Shown here: positions 1 through 10,361 of the stretch, in pieces | How positions within the stretch are numbered: the first letter of the stretch is position 1 | Layout: every line of letters begins with the position of its first letter | Assembly (NCBI RefSeq): GCF_030052815.1 | Contig: NC_079503.1 | Span: 57,578,735-57,642,734 of the forward strand | Length of the DNA: 64,000 bases | Reading direction: 5' to 3' | From: Hevea brasiliensis | Lineage: Eukaryota > Streptophyta > Magnoliopsida > Malpighiales > Euphorbiaceae | Translations under genes and position numbers: made by a program | The notes under the pieces: model-generated | Told to the model about the DNA's origin: nothing | The model's database searches: none | What the model saw: only the letters and a program-made list of their open reading frames with translations

Positions 1-2184
1 CAGCATATAAAGCTATCACTGAGCAGTGAACTCAATGGTGCACAACTAATAATTTATAACTCAATATAAAATATGCTTTACCAAATCATAGCAAGGAATT
101 CGAAATATTCTAATTTTTCCATAATTCATAAAACTAATGCCAACATTTTTAGTCATACAAAATCTTTGTTTCAATAAAATTTTATCAAACACTTATGTTC
201 ACCAAAAACTATAATAACAACATAATATTTCTTAATCAGTATCTAAATCATTTAGTCATATTTTATTTTAAGCAATCATAAAACATACCTTTTTCAACCA
301 CATTTTGAATCAAAGTATTTACGTTTCAAGGGTATTGATAAGATTCGCATAGTTTAGAGCATGATACACTACAATAAAGCCAATATATCCCAATAACCAA
401 AGGCTAAAGGGGAATACAAAAGCTAGCTAGCATATATGTGTACTCATCCAATACATCCTCAACTAGCAACACACCTCTTCAGCCAGAGAGGGAAAACTCA
501 ACCCAATAAGTGGAGGAGATTATATCTAATACATCTCACTAGGCAAGCTAATGAGGAACATAAATCATGTTGCCATGCTAACTGTTGTTTCAAAAAAATT
601 TCAAAAAACTTCCATTCAAAAAAACACATTTACAATCAATAAACACATTTACAAAACAATAATCACATTCAAATCATTATAAAACCTAAAAGGGTTGGCA
701 ACACATAGAATTCTCAAAAGCACTTCAAAGCACATTCAAAATTGGCCCACCCCCTTGCTACAATGAAATTAAAGGACCAATATCCGTCTTTCCACATTTA
801 CATATTCATTTCATAAATTAAGTTCTCAAATGCAAGAAAAACCATAACTCATTTAAATCAATTACAAAGTTAAAAATAAAGAAAAAGGTTAGTTGTGCAC
901 AAACTTTTAATGAACTTCTTTCTTTATGTTCTAAGCCTTTCCTTCCTTGAAAGTCTCTTTATCCATTGAAATCACGCAATTTCTAAGCTTTAATACTCAT
1001 TCAAATTATCTCCAATAGTTAATCAAATAAATGCCTAGGACATCCCTAAGTAGACATTGAAATTTCAACGTACAACCCCATTTTAACTTAGTTCTAGTCA
1101 CAATTTTGTGAAGTGTTCTTCATGAAAATTGTCTCTCTATGTAATTTTATTTTCCGATTTGAATCACCCAATTAGGAGTTTTGGATCTCAATTTATGGCC
1201 AAATTACTAAACACTATTCCAAGTGTCATACCCTGAAATTCCAGATTTTCCATATTTATACCTTAATTTTGCATTATATATCTAGCATTTTAAGCTCATA
1301 ATTTGGCCTTAGTCCCTGAAACAATGTTTTAAGACTTTGTCTTAGGTTTCTAAATCATTTTTAATCACTTCAATTGGAGTTTTGCAAAGGAAGTTATGGC
1401 CTGATAACCATTCGGAGGTCACAGGGCCAATTTGCCAAGGAGCAGGAATTCTAGATTTAATATTCCTAACTTATCCCAACAATTCCTCTACCTTGCCCTA
1501 AGAACTAGGTTCTGGTCAAAAAATGAAATTTTTAGTTCTATATATTATGAGAATTTTGGCTTTAGAATCTCTTAATTTACATTTTTATAACCCAAGTTAT
1601 GATAATTTTTCCAAAACTGGTCAGATAGGTAATTTTCCAGAATTTCCAGGTTAGTCTAGAATCAGGGTAGATTTGCTAGACCATTTTTGTCTAGCAATTT
1701 GATCAACTTAGGGTCATACTTTGGCTTTATGGTCTTCATAATAATTGTTCTCCTATGTCTCAGGTTTCCATTGGTTCAAGAATTACCTAATTTGGAGTTT
1801 TTTACAGTGAGTTATGCCTAATTTACTAAGTACTATTCATTTGATCATTTTTTGTCAAGTCCAGAATTACAATCTGGATTCAAGCCAAATTTAGGGTAAC
1901 CTATGGTCAGTTTCTGGATAAACTTTCTTCATAAAAGTTGGAGAATTATGTCTTAGGTTTCATCTCCAATTGGTCTCACACTAATTGGAGCTACGTAACT
2001 CAATTTATACCCATTCAAACCTACTGGACTCAAAGGTTTAGAATTCTGGCCTTTCAACACACTACCAATTCCTCCATTCCTTTCATCAATTCATATCAAT
2101 TCTTAACCAAGGCATACCAAATGACCACAATTTACTATTATAAACATCAATTGCATAGTATACTACAAAACTCTAATTTTCACT
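1..2184 (-). repeat. LTR X, left part (type II gypsy LTR, cut by window edge)
   Basis: This is part of a long LTR in minus orientation, the same family as the LTRs of element E. The reverse complement across the A insertion aligns with E's 5' LTR near 31966-32040, and the far end at 14918 matches E's LTR start. About 640 bases of the LTR's sense 3' end should lie left of base 1, judging from the stem-loop position in E. It holds no gene. Diverged modules ending in a GTTATGG-like core recur near 1208, 1401, 1601, 1818 and 2012. The short open frames at 436-642 and 1938-2189 have no recognisable domain. Element A interrupts it at 2185. Confidence 0.85.
17..37 (-). other. Conserved LTR stem-loop (copy in X)
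   Basis: CACTGAG at 17-23 faces CTCAATG at 31-37, seven pairs with one mismatch. It is the type II version of the stem-loop found at the matching place in the other LTRs. The donor-like motif that follows it elsewhere would fall off the window edge. Confidence 0.6.
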
Positions 2185-2809
2185 TGTAACACCCATCACC
2201 CGTCTACAGTGTAGCTGAGCAAGGCGTGCTACACGGCGTGCCGGAGCACTTAGTCTGTGATTATCACATTTTATAAACTCAATTTGATTTTAAGAAGTCT
2301 TTTTGTGCTATTCATAGCATACTGGTTCTATTTTCACACTTTAATAAAATCAGTGTTTTAAAAATGGTAATAAAAATTTGGCAAGGTGCCATCTGTATTT
2401 CGGACAAACTTTCCTTCCAAACCTATTGAAAACAGTTTAATATGATAATATCAAAATCTCAAATATTTTACAGTCTCTATTTCTCAATAAAGACAATAGA
2501 CTTTTACAGTCATTAAATAGTTTCATAATACAGTCCATAATAATTCCAATATATCCAAAAAATTTCCATGTTATTTAATATGTACAAGATATTACAAACT
2601 TTAAAGCTTTCATAATATTACAAAATACAAGGCCGAATTTCAAAGATATAACAAAAGTACAAAATACAAGATATCCTAAGTCCTACCATGTATGCAATGC
2701 AGTGCAGTTGACTCTGGACTCCTGTGCAGATCTGATGTCTCACCCGGTCGTAGGTCTGCTAGGCTCCCCAGCTGTGTCTCCAATACCTACGCATTACAAA
2801 AGCAACGCG

Positions 2810-2827
2810 CTAAGAAATTTTGCTTAG
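2810..2827 (-). other. Conserved LTR stem-loop (A 3' LTR)
   Basis: CTAAGAA at 2810-2816 faces TGCTTAG at 2821-2827. One pair present in the 5' LTR copy is lost here. The type I flanking GTGGTG follows on the + strand. Confidence 0.6.
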
Positions 2828-3055
2828 TGGTGCCAAATATAAAGAAATATACACTAAAATAAAGTAAATAAAGTGTTTACGAATTTTTGGTGTCTTTGTA
2901 TGTCGATGATCGGATTTAGGTATCCGAATTTAATAGTACTTGAATTATCGTCCGTAGCCTATATCGACTGGATAAACGGATATACTGGCACTGGGTACCT
3001 AGTACCTCGGGCAGTCACACCATCGGTCACAAAGTGTCTCCCGGTGTGCAAATAG

Positions 3056-3222
3056 TGTGGCTAAAAAGCCATATAGTCAATCTGGCGATAAGCCATGAAT
3101 AAATACACAATATGTATAGCCGTAGGCTATTCAAGTCACAGTGCGGCATAATAAGCCGTAAAAACAAAGTATGGCATGAAGCCATTTACAAAACACCTGT
3201 CAGAATCCTATTGGCATGCCAA
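3056..3222 (-). other. Array of short imperfect hairpins (A 3' LTR)
   Basis: Six short inverted repeats of the form GGC-n-GCC lie within 170 bases: GTGGCTAAAAAGCCAT near 3056, TGGCGATAAGCCA at 3083, TAGCCGTAGGCTA at 3117, CGGCATAATAAGCCG near 3144, ATGGCATGAAGCCAT at 3171 and the perfect palindrome TTGGCATGCCAA at 3211-3222. The same arrangement occurs in LTRs of D, J and F. Confidence 0.7.
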
Positions 3223-5585
3223 CCTATCCATACTAGTCAACTAGGCAAACTAGGGCACATTATAAATTAATTGTTTAATTCTTCAATCTTTGGAGTTTAC
3301 TAACTATTATATAATTCACAAGTCAATGCATATGTTGACCTTTTTAGGTAATATGGATAAGTTGTTTCTAGCATCAATATGTCACAATTTATATCTCAAT
3401 ATGCTGTCAATATAGTGCAATTTACCATTTTTACAAGTTGGCATGCATTGCCAAAATGCTTAAAGCATCATTGTATATAAGATGTCAAATTCTTAATTTT
3501 TGTGTGCTAGATTGGTCTAGCTTGAAGTCCTATTTCTCTTGGTTTTTAGCTTCTGGTCAAAGAAGAAAAATTGTAGCTCTATGTCTCACTGCATGCGGGG
3601 CAAAATTTCAGGTCATTCTGAGTTATATAGACCAAGATATGGTCAATTTACTAAAGCTGGACAGATTGCACCTTTAGTGCAAAATTTGATCAATTTTTAG
3701 GTCACTTTTGGTTCGGCAGTTTTTGTACCCGAATTTGTGCAAGCCATTTGACTTGGTTCTGGCCATTTCTGGGCTTTGATGTCTTCATAAGAATTGTAGA
3801 TAAATGTCTAAACTAACCATGGTAAAAATTTCAAGTCAATTGGACTTGTTTTGAGTGAGTTATGGTCATCCCAAGGACTACTGTTCATATGGTCAAAAAT
3901 CTGGGTTGCAAGGTTGCTAATCCGGATTTGGTCATTTTTAAGGTCAGTTTCTAGGCAGAATTTTGGCAACATTTCTACATGAAAGTTGGCCTATTTGGTG
4001 TCTAGTTTCACCTCTCATTGTCCTCATACGAATTGGGTTCATAGTTTGGCACTTATTGCCTAATTTATGTACTGCCTTCAATACACAACCTGCACAAAGC
4101 ATATACACTTCCAATTTGATATTCCTTCTCCTCCTCATTACTTCAATATTCAATCAATAACACTTCCATATATATATATATTGTACACAATTCCAGCAAT
4201 AATTTTGGGCAGAATATTTAAGTGCTCAATACACACAATTCACCATTAAGTTCAACATTCCCTTCCACCAAAATTCAACATATCTCAATGTCAATATTAC
4301 ACATACACTTCAACATAATCATACTTCAATATCACTTACACTTGCTGCCCACAATTTAACATTAGCATATTTCATTAATAACTACATGTTCACACACAAA
4401 TTCATGGTTTAATAGGCTATCAAACATGGCAGTTTGCCCAAAGCATTAAAGTTCCATTACACACCCTTAATTCAAGCACTAAATGCTCATACTTAGATTT
4501 TAACTTACTACTTCCTCCATTTAAGTTATTCAACCTTAGTTTCCATCCATTATAGATAAGAAAAATTCAACTACAACATATATTCATGGCTGCCAAAAAT
4601 GGACCATTTCATTTCTAAAGATTTTCTTCATTTCTCTTAACCAAAATACTCACCTCAACCTAAACACAAGGTTTACTAAAGCAAGGGAGAGGTTTTGGAC
4701 ACTTACCACTTTTGAAGCTTATCAAAACTTCACCAAATCTTGTTTTTCTTGTTGCCAATATCTTCCCCAAGGTAAGTAGGCAAGCTTTAATGAAGGAATC
4801 AAGAGGAAAGGATGACTTGATCAATGGTGTATGTTGATGGAGGGAGTTTGGCCATTGTGGACTTCCATGGAGGTTTTGGGAGGATCACTTCGGCTGGTCA
4901 TTTGGGAGGAAGAAGATGGACTGAATTTCTGTCCAAAATGGCTTAATTAAGTGTCCCAAGACTTAAGTTAGTGGAGCACTCATTTTAACTTAATGTTTAA
5001 TTATTCTAATTTTCCTAAACTGCACATTTATCTCATTTCCTTCACTATTTACATAATGTACCACCATTTAATTTTTTCATGACATTGATAAAGTGTAATA
5101 TCATTTATTTTTAATGGACATTGAGGTCAAAAGTTAACTCTAGGTGTCAAATGACCAAAATACCCTACTTCGGGTTATATTCTCGATTTTTCGGTAACAC
5201 CGATTTTTGTCTGCTTCTCGATTTTTCGTTTTTCTTTATACTAATTTATTATTTTTTTTTTGATATTTCTATTGTCAATTACATTTCAATAAACCTTTAT
5301 TTATGCCTCAAAATTAAATTCCGAGGGTTCCCCGTAGTCCTGGGGTTGGCAACGGCCTTCCCAGTGCGGTCAACCATCGCTGTGGTGCCAGCTCGTTTAA
5401 CTTAGCTTCATTTTCTCTCTTTCATTTTTCTTTGATTTTTTTTGTATCTTCTTTTTATTTATTTCATCATTATATGTCTGTTCACTATCACCGAAGTATA
5501 GTTCCAGACATCCTAACCTGCCTGGACTGTTATTTGGCCACTGGAGCAATAGAACGTGCAGAATACGTACAGTGGGGATGTTACA

Positions 5586-5600
5586 ACTCTTCCCCTCTAA
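5586..5600 (-). other. Polypurine tract of A
   Basis: On the minus strand the sequence is TTAGAGGGGAAGAG directly before the 3' LTR start TGTAACATCC. This is the expected plus-strand primer for reverse transcription. The upstream block AAATTTCGAGGATGAAATTT is shared with D and nearly so with F. Confidence 0.8.
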
Positions 5601-5609
5601 ATAAAAATT

Positions 5610-6319
5610 TCATCCTCGAAATTTACCTGATGTGAAGAGCTGAGGGAACTGTTGCCTCATTGTCTTCTCACTCTCCCATGTTGCCTCTTCCGTGTTGTGG
5701 TGTCTCCATAGGATTTTCACTAGTGGAATTGTCTTATTTCTGAGCTCTTTTACCTCTCGTGCCAAGATTTTAATTGGTTCTTCTTCATATGTCAGGTCAG
5801 GTTGTACCACAATTTCTTCTGCTGAGATGACATGTGAAGGATCTGATCTGTATCTTCTGAGCATCGAGACATGGAACACATTATGTATCTTGTCCAGCTC
5901 AGGTGGTAAGGCTAATCGGTAAGCTACTGGTCCCACACGTTCAATAACTTCATATGGGCCAATGAACCTAGGGCTTAATTTTCCCTTTTTCCCGAATCTC
6001 AACACTTTCTTCCACAGTGATACTTTAAGAAATACCTTCTCGCCAACTTCATACTCAATGTCTTTTCTCCTTAAGTCAGCATAAGATTTCTGTCGGTCTG
6101 AGGCAACTTTCAAATTGGCCTTTATCAGTTTCACCTTTTCCTCTGTCTGTTTTATCAGGTTTGGCCCCACTAGCTTTTCTTCACCCAATTCAGTCCAACA
6201 TACAGGTGTTCTACATTTTCTCCCATACAAAGCTAGCATACAAATGGCACCCTATGAAGGTATCTGTCCTAACTTCCCTCAAACTCAATAACACAACTTC
6301 TCAGCATATCCTCGAGGAC
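5610..6319 (-). pseudogene. A integrase C-terminal part with chromodomain-like tail
   Basis: This is the end of the pol polyprotein, read after the intron-like insert. It follows an LEDML motif into [11 protein letters not shown], with one small deletion near 6240 relative to F. A GPY/F-type integrase module comes next (GPYEV, then YRLALPP and VFHVSMLRR). The tail has LRNKTIPLVKILW and EATWESE, which resembles the type II chromodomain of Tekay chromoviruses; in that family the tail guides integration into marked chromatin. From about 6239 to the stop at 5610 the frame is open for 209 residues. It overlaps no other gene and ends just before the purine tract. Assignment to integrase is firm; the chromodomain call rests on the EATWE pattern. 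Confidence 0.88.
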
Positions 6320-6397
6320 CTATCACACATATTCAGTTATTACTATCATTATTATCAGTTTATTGTTTGTAATAACTTAATGAGTTTCAAAATTTAC
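6320..6397 (-). other. Intron-like insert in A integrase (78 bp, GT..AG)
   Basis: On the minus strand, exon ATAATTCAG is followed by GTAAATTTTG and the insert ends TGTGTGATAG before GTCCTCGAGGAT. Removing it restores the usual integrase order I-Q-V-L-E-D-M at a phase-0 position. It is AT-rich like plant introns. F has a 74-bp insert at the same codon (52049-52122), while E reads through without one (about 38959). Splicing itself is inferred, not seen. Confidence 0.7.
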
Positions 6398-7179
6398 CTG
6401 AATTATTCTTTCTGACTGTCATCCATTTGAGGATGAAAAGCCGTACTAAAATGGAGTTGTGTGCCCAAGGATTCTTGTAATTTCTTCCAAAATCTAGATG
6501 TAAACCTCAGGTCTCTATCAGATATAATGGAAAGTGAAATTCCATGCAGTCTAACTATCTCACTGATGTACAATTCTGCTAGCTTTTCTAGTGAGTAGTC
6601 AGTTCTGACTGGCAAAAAATGTGCTGATTTGGTTAACCTATCCACAATCACCCATACTGCATCATGCTTCTTCTGAGTGAGAGGTAGACCACTGACAAAG
6701 TCCATAATGACTCGATCCCATTTCCATTCAGGTATGTTTATGGGCTGTAACAAACCTGATGGAACTTGATGTTCTGCTTTGACTTGCTAACATGTCAAGC
6801 ATCTAGTTACATAGTCAACTATGTCCTTCTTCATACCTGGCCACCAGTATCAGAGTTTCAAGTCATGGTACATTTTTGTGCTTCCTGGGTGCATAGCATA
6901 CACACTGTTATGTGCTTCTTTCAGAATACTGGTTTTCAACTCTTTATCATTTGGTACACATACTCTTTCTTTATAGTACAGGCACCCATTTTCTTTCACT
7001 TCATATTTAGTTTCCTTCCCCTCAGTGATTTTGCCAATAACAGCCATTAATTTCTCATCTGTCTTCTGCCCATCCTGTATCTGTTGTAACAGATTCGGCT
7101 TCACTTGCAACTCAGCCAAAATAACTCCATAATGAGTTAAGGACAGTTGGGCATTCAAAGATCTTAATGCTACAATAGA
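6398..7179 (-). pseudogene. A integrase zinc-binding and catalytic domains
   Basis: Integrase inserts the cDNA into chromosomes. The HHCC region reads HNSVYAMHP, then a stop near 6850, then the CLTC motif near 6790, itself followed by a stop. The core has [14 protein letters not shown] and FHPQ, which hold the first two acidic residues of DDE. The third (E) is in a stretch with one missing base: related copies read DGQ where A reads DD, shifting frame just before the intron-like insert. The open part is 6403-6753, 116 residues. Two stops and one frameshift prevent a full product. Confidence 0.87.
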
Positions 7180-8400
7180 TTTTCCACTTAAAGCATCAGC
7201 GACTACATTTGCCTTCCCTGGGTGATAGTTAATCACACAATCATAATCTTTCAGGAATTCAATCCATCGCCTCTGTCTCAAATTAAGTTTCTTCTGGGTT
7301 GGCAGATACTTCAGATTCTTATGGTCTGTGTATATGTAGCATTTCTCTCCATACAAGTAATGCCTCCATATCTTCGATGCGAAGATAATTGTTGCTAACT
7401 CTAAATCATGAGTAGGGTAATTCTTTTCATGTAGCCTTAACTGCCTGGAAGCATATGCGACCACTTTTCCTTCTTGCATGAGTACACACCCTAACCCATG
7501 GTGTGAGGCATCACTATAGACTACAAAGTCTTTTCTTGACATTGGCTGTGTTAACACTGGTGCCTCTGTCAACATAGCCTTTAGCCTCTCAAAATTGGCT
7601 TGACACTTGTCATTCCAGTCAAATTTCATATTCTTGTGTAGTAATTTAGTCATTGGAGCAGCTATTAGGGAAAATCCCTTTACAAATCTTCTATAATATC
7701 CAGCTAACCCCAAGAAACTTCTGATCTCAGTTGTATTTTTGGGAGGCTTCCATTCCATCACTGCTTCAATCTTCTTGGGATCCACTCTAATCCCTTCAGC
7801 TGATACTACATGTCCAAGGAATGCAATCTCATTCAACCAAAACTCACACTTGGACAATTTAGCATACAATTTCTTCTCTTTTAGAGTCTGCAGAACAATT
7901 CTCGAATGCTCATCATGTTCTGCTTTATCCTTAGAATACACCAGGATGTCATCAATGAAGACCACTACGAATTGATCTAAGTATGGATGGAAGATACAGT
8001 TCATAAGGTCCATGAATGCTGCTGGAGCATTTGTTAACCCAAATGGCATCACCAGGAATTCATAATACCCATACCGGGTTCTCAATGCAGTCTTAGGCAC
8101 ATCTACATCCTTAACCCTGATCTAAGATCAATCTTAGAAAACACACCAGCTCACTTCAACTGATTAAACAGATCGTCAATTCTAGGCAACGGATACTTGT
8201 TCTTCATCATACTGCTTAATCGCCAGAGTCAACACATAACCTCAGTGTCCCATCTTTCTTCTTTACAAACAGTACCGGAGCTCCCCATGGTGACACACTA
8301 GGGCGTATGAACGGTCTAGTAAGTCTTGTAGCTGGATTTTTAACTCTTTCAATTTAGCAAGTGCCATCCTATATGGAGCAATTGAAATTGGAGCTGTACC
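7180..8400 (-). pseudogene. A reverse transcriptase and RNase H
   Basis: RT copies the RNA genome into DNA and RNase H removes the template. From 8100 down to 6850 one frame stays open for 416 residues. VFIDD, the RT active site, is at residues 47-51 (about 7962-7948). RNase H has its four acidic residues in SDAS (197), HDLE (234), TDH (259) and ADAL (302). The RT N-terminal part (8101-8400) is damaged: the usual PWGAP start is there, but bases are missing around the DYRQLNK and SGYHQLR motifs, so the frame breaks. Catalytic residues visible in the long part are intact. Confidence 0.92.
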
Positions 8401-8639
8401 TGGCATAATCTCAATAGCAAATTCAACTTCCCTTTCTGGTGGCAAACTAGGCAATTCCTCAGGAAATACCTCAGAGAAATCCCTTACTGTGGGTATGTCA
8501 GACAAGTCAAGTTTACCCTGCCTAGTGTCAACCACATGTGCCAGATAGGCTTCACACCCTTTTCTCAACCATCTCCTTGCAACTGTAGCTGAGATGACAT
8601 TGGACAAGAAATCTGTCCTTTCACCCACTATTATTATTT

Positions 8640-9000
8640 CTTCGTTCTCAGCAGTTTTCAGAGAGATTCTCTTCAATTTACAATATACTATTGCCTGATG
8701 ATGGGATAACCAGTCCATTCCCAAAATCACATCAAACTCATGGAAAGATAGTTCGATTAAGTCTGCTGAGAACTCTTTCCCTTGAATCTTCAATGGACGG
8801 CCCTTATACACTTTGTTTACTACCACACTGTGGCCTAGCGGATTTGTGACCAGGATATCTTGGTCACTTTCCTCTACTGGTATTCCCTTTTCTACGGGCA
8901 GCTTGATACAAATATATGAATGAGTAGATCCAGGATCCACTAATGCATGCACAGAAGTATTATAAAGGAGGAACATACCCTTGATGACATCTGGAGCATC
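8640..9000 (-). pseudogene. A aspartic protease domain
   Basis: A retropepsin-type protease would cut the polyprotein. The active-site motif is VDPGSTHSYI, with D near 8937; the canonical family motif is D-S/T-G, but F also has DPG here, so it looks inherited rather than a fresh lesion. A GMDWL motif follows about 70 residues later, as is usual in plant gypsy elements. The frame is open from 9435 to 8263 and joins the gag zinc knuckle directly upstream with no stop between. Confidence 0.85.
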
Positions 9001-10232
9001 CTGTTCCTCCTGTGCCCGTATAGCATAGGCTCTGGCTAGTTTTCTGCCTTCTGCTCTCTCCACAGATTTTGATACAAGTTTCTGTGAAGTACCGACTGCC
9101 TCAACCTTACCCGGCCTTCTACCCCTTGGAGCTGGAGGGGCAGGCCTATCAGTTGATACTGGAGTGGATGTAGCAGTTCTGTGAGGACAATCTCGGACTA
9201 GGTGGTCTGTAGATTTACATCGTAAACAAGCACCTATCATCCTCCAACATTCACCCTTATGCCATTTTTGGCAATGTGGGCAAGCAACAGATACTGTTGG
9301 GGCTGGTCCCCTGTACCCTGTCCCTAGAAAGCTAGCCATTGAAGGGGTGGACTGGCCTCTCCTTAGTGCAAACTGAGATTTGGGCCTCTGTGACTGACCC
9401 TGACTTGGTGCTCTACTGAAACTCTGAATAGGCAAACCTCTGAATTTCTTGCTAGGGGCAGAAGATGTACCTCGACCACTCGATCTCTTTTCTCATCTGT
9501 CCCTTCATTACGCTCATTCATTCTAACTTTTTCAACCTTCAGTGTAGCTTCCACTAATTTGGCAAACTCTGTAATCCCCAAGGCTGTAATCATTACTTTA
9601 ATGTTATCATTGAGTCCTTCCTCAAATCTCTTGCATCTCTCTACCTCATTAGGGACTATTTCCCGCCCATAGCGGCTCAGTCTGACAAATTCTCTTTCAT
9701 ATTCAGCCACTGTCAGCTGTCTCTAGCGTAGGGTAATAAACTCCCTTCTCTTCTCTTCCAAGTATACACTACCCACATACTTTTTTCTGAACTCAGTGAG
9801 AAAGAAATCCCAAGTTATCTATTCTGGTGGCACCTCACTAGTTACTATATCCCACCACTGGTATGCATCATCTTGCAATAGTAATACAGCATCTTCTAAA
9901 TTCTGCTCTGGAGTACAATGAAGTTGTTTCAAGACTCTTCCAGTTCTGTCCAACCAGTTTTCAGCTGTGACAGAATCATCTTCCCTTTTGCCCAGAAAGT
10001 CCACTGCTCCAAACTTCCTGAGTCTCTCCATATGAGATTTTTGATGTGGAGGTGGTGGTGGTGGTGGTGGCATAACTCCTGCCATCTGTCTAAAGAACTC
10101 ATCCATTTGCTGAAATGTGGCTGGTGCACCTGGTACTGGTGGAGGAGGTTCCCTCCTGTCTCCTGGTTCAGTCATAGATGGAGCATGACTTTCCACTTCC
10201 TCATCTACCGCTCTCTGCGATGTGGAGTCCAT
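9001..10232 (-). pseudogene. A gag (capsid/nucleocapsid)
   Basis: Gag packages the element RNA. The likely start is the ATG at 10232, about 110 bases after the primer site. A run of eight prolines (codons near 10042-10070) comes before the conserved FGAVDFLGK and DAYQWW motifs of the retrotransposon gag domain. Two stops interrupt it: near 9819, at ITWDFF, and near 9723. A frameshift follows around 9440. Two CCHC knuckles end it at about 9282-9187: CPHCQKWHKGEC and CLRCKSTDHLVRDC. The knuckle frame continues into the protease. Confidence 0.88.
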
Positions 10233-10343
10233 ATTCTGATCAAAATAACAAAATAAATCAAAAGATCTACATTAGAGTCATCTTAACACTTGCAATACAA
10301 TGCATGATATGCAATTTATCTAGGTCTAGAAACGCCTAAACCG

Positions 10344-10359
10344 TGCTCTGATACTACTA
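10344..10359 (-). other. Primer binding site of A (tRNA-iMet type)
   Basis: The minus strand reads TAGTAGTATCAGAGCA three bases from the 5' LTR end. It matches the plant initiator-Met-tRNA site TGGTATCAGAGC except for one base (TGG to TAG). D has the same variant, which links A and D. Confidence 0.85.
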
Positions 10360-10361
10360 AA

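Larger units (their letters stand above)
2185..5585 (-). repeat. 3' LTR of A (type I)
   Basis: It starts in + coordinates with TGTAACACCC and ends with GGGATGTTACA, giving the TG..CA ends expected of an LTR. It aligns along its length with 10362-13765. It carries a hairpin array (3056-3222), a stem-loop (2810-2827) and sequence modules with cores near 3645, 3868 and 4050. A block near 2980-3050, with TCACACCATCGGTCACA and the adjoining CCCGGTG, is shared with LTRs J and F. Small open frames inside (2873-3055, 3438-3677, 5121-5405) show no protein domain and are treated as chance. Confidence 0.92.

Noticed and set aside
5121..5405. Frame of 94 codons with a hydrophobic, phenylalanine-rich stretch
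   Set aside because: It lies in the LTR of A. The F-rich part comes from T-rich DNA, and the matching place in the 5' LTR is not open.
9918..10256. Plus-strand frame with runs of tryptophan
   Set aside because: It is the antisense of the proline run in A gag.
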